Part shown: positions 35,180 to 42,185 of the stretch, piece after piece
Position numbering within the stretch: the stretch's first letter is position 1
How the letters are laid out: the number at the start of each line of letters is the position of its first letter
Assembly: GCA_942490985.1 (NCBI GenBank)
Contig: CALNYW010000003.1
Location: 620,001-684,000 of the forward strand
Direction of reading: 5' to 3'
Length of the DNA: 64,000 bases
From: Thiosocius sp942490985
GTDB lineage: Bacteria; Pseudomonadota; Gammaproteobacteria; Chromatiales; Chromatiaceae
Made by a program: the position numbers and the translations under genes
Notes under the pieces: generated by a model
What the model was told of the DNA's origin: nothing
What the model saw: only the letters and a program-made list of their open reading frames with translations
The model's database searches: none

Positions 35180-35208
35180 CTGGAATAATTTTGTAACATT
35201 TTTATCAA
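35180..35208 (+). promoter_or_regulatory. possible PHO box upstream of the first Na/Pi cotransporter
   Basis: Three 7-mers at exact 11-bp spacing, CTGGAAT, TTGTAAC and TTATCAA, are separated by A/T-only spacers (AATT, ATTT), the layout of PhoB direct repeats. Agreement with CTGTCAT is only partial. The site lies about 80 bp before the ATG at 35288. Confidence 0.35.
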
Positions 35209-35287
35209 GAGTCTCTGCGAGTCACTGATCATCGGTTCTCAACCAGTGGACAGCGTCTCTGTTTGATCTACAACGGGAGCGACCATC

Positions 35288-37099
35288 ATGGAAACGCAAC
35301 GCGGATTCATGCATCAACAACGCCGCATGGCGCTCCTTATCGGTCTACTACCGAGCTTTTTCATCATCCCTGCGCTGGCGGAAGGAAATACCGAACAGGT
35401 CATGGAATGGGGTGTGATGGGCATGCAGCTATTCGGCGGCCTCGCCCTGTTCCTGTTTGGTATGGAGCAAATGGCCGAGGCCCTCAAAGCCGTAGCCGGT
35501 TCACGCATGAAGTCGATCCTGGGCGGGCTGACATCGAACCGGGTCATGGGCGCCGTAACAGGGGCGTTTATTACCGCGATCATCCAATCGTCCTCGGTCA
35601 CGACCGTACTTGTGGTCGGTTTCATCTCCGCCGGCCTGATGTCGTTGTCTCAGTCGGTCGGCGTCATCATGGGGGCCAACATCGGTACCACCATCACCGC
35701 GCAAATCGTCGCCTTCAAGGTCACCAAGGCGGCGTTGCTGATGGTCGCGATCGGCTTTGGGATGCTATTCATCGCCAAGAATGAACGCATCAAGCAGTAC
35801 GGCACGATGTTGATGGGACTCGGGCTGGTGTTCTTTGGCATGAGCGTAATGAGCGATGCCATGAAACCGCTGCGCAGTTATCAGCCGTTTCTCGACCTGA
35901 TGATCCAGATGGAAAACCCGATGGTCGGCATTTTGATCGCCGCCGCCTTTACCGGCCTGGTGCAATCCTCATCGGCGACAACCGGCATCGTCATTGTCAT
36001 GGCGAGCCAGGGCTTCATCACGCTGCCGACCGGCATCGCCCTCGCCTTTGGCGCCAACATCGGGACCTGCGTTACGGCCATGCTGGCGGCTATCGGCAAA
36101 CCGCGGGAGGCGGTCCGCGCAGCCGCGGTGCACGTCCTTTTCAACGTGGCCGGGGTGGTTGTCTGGTTCGCATTTATCCCGCAGCTCGCCGACGTCGTCG
36201 CGCTCGTGTCACCGACTCATGCCGAGCTCTCGGGTATAGAAAGGCTGGCGGCAGAGACTCCACGCCAAATCGCGAATGCGCACACGATTTTCAATATCGC
36301 CAACACGCTGCTCTTTATAGGCTTGTCGACGCAGCTCGCGCGGCTGGTCGAGTGGCTGATCCCAGACAAACCCTTCGAGGACGAGCTGTTGTCGGTCGCC
36401 GCGCGCTATCTGGAGCCTCAACTGCTTAGCACCCCGGCACTGGCACTCGACCGAGTGCGCATGGAGGTCGCCCACATGGGCGAGACAGTAAAACAGATGC
36501 TGGATGACATCATGCCTGCGATCCTCAGCGGAAGTCGGCAGACACTCAAAGAAATACGCGCGAAAGATGACGAGGTCGACCTACTCTACGCACAGATCCT
36601 CGACTATATGGGGGAGTTGAGCAAAGGGGCACTGACCGATGCCCAAACCGACGAGTTTCTTGAGCTGATGGCCGCACTCGCCGACCTTGAACACATCGGC
36701 GACACCATCGAGACAAACCTGGTCGATCTGGGTATGGCCCGGATCGGCGCCGACGTCGCGATCAGCGAGCCTACCCGCAAGGTGTTGCGCGGTTTCCATG
36801 ACGCGGTCAGAACGGCCACCCATAAAGCGATCGACGCGGTGGCCAACGCTGACAGTGAAGCGGCCGAGGAAGTCATCGCGATGAAAAGCGCAATCACCCG
36901 GTTGAGCGACTCAGCCGCGGTTCACCAAGCCAGTCGATTGGTCGCCGAGGAACCGAAGCGCATCCCGGCCTATACGATCGAAATCGACATCATCGAGAAG
37001 CAAAAGCGAATCTACTATTTTGCCAAGCGAATGGCTAAGACCGTCACGGCACACGAAGAACCGCCGGAACGCGACGAAAAGACGCAATTGGCAAGCTGA
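35288..37099 (+). CDS. Na+/phosphate cotransporter with C-terminal PhoU-like domain
   Basis: The 603-residue protein starts at ATG 35288 behind GGGAG. Two inverted Na/Pi-II repeats carry the signature QSS motifs IIQSSSVTTVLVVGF and LVQSSSATTGIVIV, each followed by GANIGT. A helical PhoU-like domain fills about 400-590 (LEHIGDTIETNLVD). It imports or exports phosphate with sodium. The neighbouring Mrp Na+/H+ antiporter could maintain the gradient. A second homologue lies at 53687-55492. Confidence 0.87.
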   Translation: METQRGFMHQQRRMALLIGLLPSFFIIPALAEGNTEQVMEWGVMGMQLFGGLALFLFGMEQMAEALKAVAGSRMKSILGGLTSNRVMGAVTGAFITAIIQSSSVTTVLVVGFISAGLMSLSQSVGVIMGANIGTTITAQIVAFKVTKAALLMVAIGFGMLFIAKNERIKQYGTMLMGLGLVFFGMSVMSDAMKPLRSYQPFLDLMIQMENPMVGILIAAAFTGLVQSSSATTGIVIVMASQGFITLPTGIALAFGANIGTCVTAMLAAIGKPREAVRAAAVHVLFNVAGVVVWFAFIPQLADVVALVSPTHAELSGIERLAAETPRQIANAHTIFNIANTLLFIGLSTQLARLVEWLIPDKPFEDELLSVAARYLEPQLLSTPALALDRVRMEVAHMGETVKQMLDDIMPAILSGSRQTLKEIRAKDDEVDLLYAQILDYMGELSKGALTDAQTDEFLELMAALADLEHIGDTIETNLVDLGMARIGADVAISEPTRKVLRGFHDAVRTATHKAIDAVANADSEAAEEVIAMKSAITRLSDSAAVHQASRLVAEEPKRIPAYTIEIDIIEKQKRIYYFAKRMAKTVTAHEEPPERDEKTQLAS

Positions 37100-37115
37100 G
37101 CGCGAAAACCACCAG

Positions 37116-37144
37116 CTGTCACGAAAGTTTCATCACCGCTTCAC
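37116..37144 (+). promoter_or_regulatory. PHO box-like triple repeat with -10 element
   Basis: CTGTCAC (37116), GTTTCAT (37127) and GCTTCAC (37138) are spaced exactly 11 bp apart and resemble the PhoB half-site CTGTCAT. A -10-like TACACT at 37154-37159 follows at the distance typical of PhoB-activated promoters. The gene served would be the small coiled-coil protein at 37219. Confidence 0.55.
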
Positions 37145-37218
37145 AAAAGGATTACACACTAGGTATTCGTAAATGACCGGGGCATATCGCCTCGCATCAA
37201 CCTTAGCGGGTACCGTCG

Positions 37219-37458
37219 ATGGAAGCACTGATAAGCAGACCGTGGGATTGGATCGATCGCCGATCGCGCGATCGCGTTACGCACACCCGGGAGTTGGACC
37301 ACGTGATCGATTCCTTAGCGAAACGACAAAAAGAGCTGAAAGCCCGAATCTCACAAGAAACCGGCCACACCAGGCTACGCCGCCTCAACACGGCCCTCGC
37401 CGTCGCTGCTCTGCAGCACAAAAAGGCGCTCGCGTTGCGCGAAGAACTTGCCGATTAA
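37219..37458 (+). CDS. small coiled-coil protein, candidate Pho-regulated
   Basis: The 79-residue basic protein is mostly helical, with a likely coiled coil from about residue 22 to the end (LDHVIDSLAKRQKELKARI, LAVAALQHKKALALREEL). No known domain is visible. It lies downstream of a sodium/phosphate cotransporter and behind a PHO box-like promoter. Its C-terminal half resembles the small protein at 53420-53662, which also follows a Na/Pi cotransporter gene. Its stop overlaps the convergent universal stress protein stop by 4 bp. Confidence 0.6.
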   Translation: MEALISRPWDWIDRRSRDRVTHTRELDHVIDSLAKRQKELKARISQETGHTRLRRLNTALAVAALQHKKALALREELAD

Positions 37459-37940
37459 AGGCGTTTTTTCGGATCTTTCACGATCATCACCGGCAACGGC
37501 GACAACCTCAAAACCTGCTCCGCCTTCGAGCCCAGCATCAGATGCTCGAGCCCAGTCCGCCCTTGGCTTCCCATAACGATCATCGACGCACCGACGTTTT
37601 TTGCGACCTCCAGAATACGCGTCACGGGCAGTCCTATGACCAGCAGCTCCTCGGCTTTTTGCAACGGCTTCGCTGACGGATGTCGATGACGCATATCGTC
37701 CAGGAACCGATCAAAGACTTCCCGAGCGAGGTCTTCAAGTCGCGACAGTTTTTTCTTTTTGGTCAGGCGGCTGTAGTAGCCCGGCATTTCTGCTGGATCG
37801 TGGATCACGTGTAGGACCAGCAGCGGCTGGTGGGTGCATTTGGCGAGCTCACTGGCCTCCACTAATGCCGCCCGCGAGTGCGCTGAAAAATCAATCGGCA
37901 CGAGAATAGGCGGCAATTCCTGTTTCGTCGCCATCGTCAA
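37455..37940 (-). CDS. universal stress protein, UspA family
   Basis: This 161-residue single-domain cytoplasmic protein has the N-terminal ILVPIDFSAHSRAAL strand-loop and the C-terminal nucleotide-binding motif GSQGRTGLEHLMLGSKAE (G-X2-G-X9-GS). It is therefore of the ATP-binding UspA type. A lysine-rich insert (LTKKKKLSRLED) lies near residue 60. Such proteins respond to starvation and energy stress, which fits the phosphate-rich neighbourhood. The exact role is unknown. Confidence 0.85.
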   Translation of the reverse strand: MTMATKQELPPILVPIDFSAHSRAALVEASELAKCTHQPLLVLHVIHDPAEMPGYYSRLTKKKKLSRLEDLAREVFDRFLDDMRHRHPSAKPLQKAEELLVIGLPVTRILEVAKNVGASMIVMGSQGRTGLEHLMLGSKAEQVLRLSPLPVMIVKDPKKRL

Positions 37941-38107
37941 TCAAATGCACTCATAGTGCTTTGAATCTAGACGCTGCCGCCAGTTTTAGCTACTGAACCA
38001 GAACGATCGGGTCAGCGAACGGTATTGCGCCTATGGCATAACCCGCTGTAGAGGGAGCGATGCTGCCGGCCGCCCGATAACGGGTGACCGGCAGCTGCCC
38101 ACGGCAA

Positions 38108-38659
38108 TCAGAGCAGGCGGTCGACGTAGTGCACAACACCGTTTTCTGCCAGTTCAGAGCCAATCACGCTTGCGCCATTGACTGTCAGTTCTGATCCGAC
38201 CTGTGCGGTGATCTGATGCCCGTTGATCGAGCGAAGTTGGACACTTTTGAGCAGATCGGTCGCCAACACCCGACCAGGGACTACGTGCGCCTGGGCAAGG
38301 TTTTTGACCCGCTGCGGGTCGTTCAGCATTGTTGACAACGACTCACCGCCGAGCGATGAGAATGCTTCGTTGACCGGTACAAACACCGTGAACTGCTGGT
38401 CGCCGCGCAACAGATCTTTGACCTCCGCGGCCTCGAGCACGGTACTGAAGAAGTCGAGCGAGCCGGCGCTGGCGGTGACGTCAGCGAGCTGTTTGCCCTG
38501 GTAGGGAGAGATCTGGCTGCCCGAACCCGTTGCCGCCGTCGTCGGCACGTACCCGTTGGTGCCGTTGGACACCGACGCGACCGTCAGTGCGGTGAGCGGC
38601 CCGAGAGCCATAGCGAGGCCAGCGGCTAATGCGAAATGGCGATATGTAAGCTTTTTCAT
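38108..38659 (-). CDS. secreted fasciclin-domain protein
   Basis: From ATG 38659, behind a GGAG ribosome site, the 183-residue protein has a signal peptide (FALAAGLAMALGPLTALTVA) and one fasciclin (FAS1) domain. The domain shows DFFSTVLEAAEVKDLL, FTVFVPVNEAFSSL (the FAS1 H1 motif) and NGVVHYVDRLL (the H2 motif). FAS1 domains mediate adhesion or matrix contact. The linker of about 25 residues after the signal is rich in Gly, Ser and Thr. It appears to be a single-gene unit between usp and the Mrp operon. Confidence 0.82.
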   Translation of the reverse strand: MKKLTYRHFALAAGLAMALGPLTALTVASVSNGTNGYVPTTAATGSGSQISPYQGKQLADVTASAGSLDFFSTVLEAAEVKDLLRGDQQFTVFVPVNEAFSSLGGESLSTMLNDPQRVKNLAQAHVVPGRVLATDLLKSVQLRSINGHQITAQVGSELTVNGASVIGSELAENGVVHYVDRLL

Positions 38660-38845
38660 AGATGCTCCAAAAAGGTTGATCGTTTAGCGTCCGCGTTCTT
38701 CTACGAACACGTTATGTCTAGCTTTGTCTATTTGCTCTCTGTACGAAACTATGACAACCGTGACCTGTAGCGAAGTTCAGTCTTTCTGGCGCCGAAAACC
38801 TGGACAAAAAATTGCTTTAACTGAGGGAAAGCGGGATTTGGGAAA

Positions 38846-38874
38846 GCCCAACGACTCTTCCGAAAAGTCCGGGC
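38846..38874 (-). terminator. possible terminator of the mrp operon
   Basis: On the minus strand a GCCC/GGGC outer stem encloses a GACTTTT-C-GGAAGAGTC inner stem, followed by only TTT and then CCC. It starts 35 bp beyond the mrpG stop. The short T tract makes it a weak candidate. Confidence 0.35.
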
Positions 38875-38908
38875 GTTGTATCGCGGAGGGGCGCGCGCGC
38901 GTCGGGCG

Positions 38909-39235
38909 TCACTTGGGGTCGTCACCGATCAGCGGTGCATCACGAATTTGATCTTCCAGACCCGCCTCGGCAACGGCGGCGCGGGCCAGCAAATGCGAAG
39001 CAACTGGCAGCGTCACCAACAAAAAGCCGAGTATCAACCCAAGCCGCCACGCCCATTCACCACTCGGCATGATTAACCAGGCACCTATCAAAACGAGTGC
39101 CAAAGCCAGCGTCCCTGCCTTTGTCGCCGCATGCTGCCGGGACAGCGCATCGGGCAACCCGATCACGCCCCAGGCGGCAATGACCAACAGCGCAGCGCCC
39201 AGCCCGATCAAAACGACGGCGATAATGGCCATCAC
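38909..39235 (-). CDS. mrpG: Mrp Na+/H+ antiporter subunit G
   Basis: The 108-residue protein has three membrane helices and the MnhG/MrpG family pattern: ALLVIAAWGVIGLPDALSRQHAATKAGTL. The usual family form is GxxRFPDxYxRxHAxTKA. It is the last gene of the seven-gene operon and overlaps mrpF by 4 bp. MrpG is a small subunit needed for assembly of the antiporter complex in the inner membrane. Confidence 0.85.
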   Translation of the reverse strand: MMAIIAVVLIGLGAALLVIAAWGVIGLPDALSRQHAATKAGTLALALVLIGAWLIMPSGEWAWRLGLILGFLLVTLPVASHLLARAAVAEAGLEDQIRDAPLIGDDPK

Positions 39236-39516
39236 GGCGCTTCCCCATCTGCGACTTCACTCGCGCGTTGCACCAGCCTCGCCCAACCGATGGTTGCAAC
39301 GAACCCGACCAGTGCTAAGCCAATAGCCACGTCGAGAAACACTGTCCGGCCGGTCGCCAACGAGGCAGCGACGGCCAGGCCGATGGCGGCGGCGAGGAAA
39401 ATATCCAGCGCGACTACCCGATCGCTGTGCGTCGGGCCGACCAACAGACGCACACTCGCAAGGGCGGCCGCCAAAATGGCACCAACAATGAGAATCGCAA
39501 CGGCAACGGTGATCAT
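39232..39516 (-). CDS. mrpF: Mrp Na+/H+ antiporter subunit F
   Basis: The 94-residue protein has three membrane helices and the MnhF/MrpF core RLLVGPTHSDRVVALDIF, which matches the family pattern RxxxGPxxxDRxxALD. The conserved aspartate lies within it. It overlaps mrpE and mrpG by 4 bp each. It is a small structural subunit of the antiporter. Confidence 0.87.
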   Translation of the reverse strand: MITVAVAILIVGAILAAALASVRLLVGPTHSDRVVALDIFLAAAIGLAVAASLATGRTVFLDVAIGLALVGFVATIGWARLVQRASEVADGEAP

Positions 39517-39866
39517 TGAGAGGCCTCCCGGCCAAACAAGGCACGTAAACCAGGTTCGAAGTCCTGGCGAATACCGTCGACCACCGCATCGGTATCAGAT
39601 GCATCGAGCACATGTAGCAGCAGTTCGCGGCGCTCCATATCGATATCGATCGTCGTGGTACCCGGGGTCAATGAAACCATGCTGCCCAGCAAGGCGGCAC
39701 CGGATTCGCTCATCGGCGCAAACCGCACCCGCAGCAGCGCCGCCGGCGGGGCTGTTCCGCCGGGGCGCCCGCTCCGGACAATCACGGCTACGGTCTGCAG
39801 CCCGGAGATCAAAATGGCCCGAACGAACCGCGCTATCAATCCAAACGAGGCTATCCAACGGGTCAC
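39513..39866 (-). CDS. mrpE: Mrp Na+/H+ antiporter subunit E
   Basis: The start is GTG 39866, which overlaps the mrpD stop as GTGA; the open frame extends further upstream but only into mrpD. The resulting 117-residue protein has the MnhE pattern: a hydrophobic N-terminus, then SMVSLTPGTTTIDIDMERRELLLHVLD. This length is slightly short compared with typical MrpE (about 160 residues) because the first pair of helices is reduced to one. Confidence 0.78.
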   Translation of the reverse strand: MTRWIASFGLIARFVRAILISGLQTVAVIVRSGRPGGTAPPAALLRVRFAPMSESGAALLGSMVSLTPGTTTIDIDMERRELLLHVLDASDTDAVVDGIRQDFEPGLRALFGREASQ

Positions 39867-41320
39867 GGCTGCCCCCCCAATGCTTGCGCTGCGGCCTGCG
39901 AATACACCAGCAGCGCCTGCGGATTCAGGCTGATAATCAGGGTGATTGCTGCAAGCCCAAGCGTCGCAGCCCATGCCGGACCCAGGCGGGTGTCAGTTGG
40001 TGGCTGCCAGGCTTTGTCCGGATGGCTTTTCCAGAACGCTTGCATCCAGATTTTCATCATCGAATACAAGGTCAGCACACTGACGACCAGGGCCACCGCC
40101 GTCCACGCATAACGGCCCTGCCCCAAAGCCTCCTGCAGCACCACCAGCTTTGCCCAGAAACCCGACAGCGGCGGGATGCCGACCAGCGACAGCGCCGGGA
40201 TCAGAAACAGCACGCCCAGTAACGGACGAGATCGGTAGAGCCCGCCGATCCGCCGCAGGTCGTAGCTGCCGGTCAGGCGCCAGATCATCGCGGCAATCAG
40301 GAATAGGTTGGCCTTAACGATGATGTGATGGACGGTGTAAAACAACGTCGCAGCGTTGCCCGCTTCGCTGGCCAGCGCGATAGCCAGCAGGATGTAACCA
40401 ATCTGACTGACGATATGGAACGCCAGGATGCGACGCATATCCCAGTGATAGGCGGCACCGAGCACGCCGAACAGCATCGTCGCGACAGCGATCCAGCCGA
40501 GTACCTCCATCACCAGCTGTGGCGCCGGCGCAAAGACATCGCCGACGGTGCGCAGCACCGCATAGACGCCGACCTTGGTCAGCAACCCGGCAAACAGCGC
40601 CAGCACCGGCGCTGGCAAGGTGTGGTAACTGGCTGGGAGCCACGCGTAGAGCGGGAACCCGCCGGCTTTTATCAAGAACGCCAGCAACAACGCGGTCAGC
40701 AAGACGGTCGCCAGCGCGGGCGACAGACCCGGCGCCACTTGCGCCAACGCATCGAAGTTCAGATGCCCTGTCGCGCCGTAGACTGCGCCGACCGCCATCA
40801 GCAGCAACAGCGTCCCAACGAGATTGAGGACGAGATACTTGAAGCTGGCGTCGAGCTGGTCCAAGCGACCACCGATCGCGAAGAGGCCCAGCGCGCAGAT
40901 CAGCATAACCTCGAACCAGACGTAGAGATTGAATAAATCGGCGGTACTGAAGGCGCCACCCACGCCGGCCAGTACGCCGTGGACGAGCGGCAGCAGCAAG
41001 GGATGATACGGGCCGGCGTCGGCATCACTGACCAGGAACAACAAAGACGCCGCGCCCATCAGCGCGGTGACCAGCACCAGTGCCGCGCCAACACGATCGA
41101 GATGGAACTCGATACCGTAGGGGGCGACCCAGTTGCCGAAGGCGGCCCGCTCAGGCTGATCCGCAGCCGCGCCAACGACCAAGGCAATCGCGCAGGCGAG
41201 GAACACCAGCACACCGGCAAAGCTTATGGCCTGCTGCAGGGCAGGGCGCCGACTGGCGAGCGTCGTCAACACGACCGTCGCGAGCGGCACCAGCACGGGA
41301 GTGACCACCAATGCCGTCAT
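39863..41320 (-). CDS. mrpD: Mrp Na+/H+ antiporter subunit D
   Basis: This 485-residue protein with about 14 membrane helices belongs to the proton-pumping antiporter family shared with complex I ND4/ND2. A conserved glutamate sits in LYVWFEVMLICALGLF, and lysines in LLTKVGVYAVLRTVG and AFLIKAGGFPLYAWLP lie in the proton path. It overlaps mrpC by 4 bp. With MrpA it forms the ion-translocating core. Confidence 0.88.
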   Translation of the reverse strand: MTALVVTPVLVPLATVVLTTLASRRPALQQAISFAGVLVFLACAIALVVGAAADQPERAAFGNWVAPYGIEFHLDRVGAALVLVTALMGAASLLFLVSDADAGPYHPLLLPLVHGVLAGVGGAFSTADLFNLYVWFEVMLICALGLFAIGGRLDQLDASFKYLVLNLVGTLLLLMAVGAVYGATGHLNFDALAQVAPGLSPALATVLLTALLLAFLIKAGGFPLYAWLPASYHTLPAPVLALFAGLLTKVGVYAVLRTVGDVFAPAPQLVMEVLGWIAVATMLFGVLGAAYHWDMRRILAFHIVSQIGYILLAIALASEAGNAATLFYTVHHIIVKANLFLIAAMIWRLTGSYDLRRIGGLYRSRPLLGVLFLIPALSLVGIPPLSGFWAKLVVLQEALGQGRYAWTAVALVVSVLTLYSMMKIWMQAFWKSHPDKAWQPPTDTRLGPAWAATLGLAAITLIISLNPQALLVYSQAAAQALGGQP

Positions 41321-41736
41321 GTGCGTTTCTCCGGCGGCCAGGTCACATCGCAGGCCGGATCGCTGGTCGGCGGTTTGACCGGATCGTCTGGGCGCGGCTC
41401 GGCGTGTCGCAACACCAACGCATCGTCGGTCTTGGCATCACGCATCACCCGGAGCAGCAGCACCAGCGAATAACAGACCAATGCGAAACCGATGACGATC
41501 GCGGTGAGCACCAGCGCCTGGGGTAACGGGTTCGCCGAGTCGACCAGAAAACGGTCACCGAGGGGTACGACCGCGGGGTTGGCAGATTCCAAGCGTCCGG
41601 CCGCATAGAGAACGAGGTTTGCCGCTGCACCGAGAATCGCCAAACCGATCACACAGCGAAATATGTCGCGCGATAGCGCGAGGTAGATACCGGCCGTCAC
41701 GGTAATGAAAACGACAAGCGCAATCATGGCTGTCAT
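41317..41736 (-). CDS. mrpC: Mrp Na+/H+ antiporter subunit C
   Basis: The 139-residue protein has three membrane helices and the NuoK-like MnhC pattern GIYLALSRDIFRCVIGLAILGAAANL, followed by DSANPLPQALVLTAIVIGFA. It is equivalent to complex I subunit NuoK. The C-terminal tail of about 35 residues is hydrophilic and proline-rich. It overlaps both neighbours by 4 bp. Confidence 0.88.
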   Translation of the reverse strand: MTAMIALVVFITVTAGIYLALSRDIFRCVIGLAILGAAANLVLYAAGRLESANPAVVPLGDRFLVDSANPLPQALVLTAIVIGFALVCYSLVLLLRVMRDAKTDDALVLRHAEPRPDDPVKPPTSDPACDVTWPPEKRT

Positions 41737-42185
41737 CGGTCACCCCCGTCGGAGGCCACAGGCTCATCGACCGCCAACAACGCCAGCGCATAGCCCGCCA
41801 GCGAACCCCAGACACACAGATAGACGCCGAGATCAAAAAGCAGCACCGTGGATACCTTTAGGTCGGTGACAATCAACGGAAGCGTCGCCCATAGATGCGT
41901 CAGGTAGGCATCACCAAGCAGTAAGGCCGGTAGACCGGACACCGCCGCGAACAGGACGCCCACCGCTGCCAGCATCATGGGATCTCGCAACGGCAGTCGA
42001 TACGCCGCAGCGGCGCTGTCATGTGCAACCGCCCAGAGGATACTGGCGCTGACCGCGATCAACCCCCCGATGAAGCCGCCGCCCGGCTCATTGTGCCCGC
42101 GAAACAAGACCCAAATCGACGCGGCGAGGATCAGCCAGTAAAGCGGGCCGGCCGCCACCTGGAGAATAATCACCCGCGATTTCAT
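41733..42185 (-). CDS. mrpB: Mrp Na+/H+ antiporter subunit B
   Basis: The 150-residue protein has four membrane helices and the MnhB pattern: LFRGHNEPGGGFIGGLIAVSA, STVLLFDLGVYLCVWGSLAGYAL. It is a separate MrpB, so this is a seven-gene (group 1) system, with an MrpB-like segment also at the C-terminus of MrpA. It overlaps mrpA and mrpC by 4 bp. Confidence 0.87.
   Translation of the reverse strand: MKSRVIILQVAAGPLYWLILAASIWVLFRGHNEPGGGFIGGLIAVSASILWAVAHDSAAAAYRLPLRDPMMLAAVGVLFAAVSGLPALLLGDAYLTHLWATLPLIVTDLKVSTVLLFDLGVYLCVWGSLAGYALALLAVDEPVASDGGDR

Noticed and set aside
38062..38095. Nested hairpin downstream of the fasciclin gene
   Set aside because: GCTGCCGG/CCGGCAGC with an inner CCCG/CGGG is strong, but no T tract follows, so I do not list it as a terminator.
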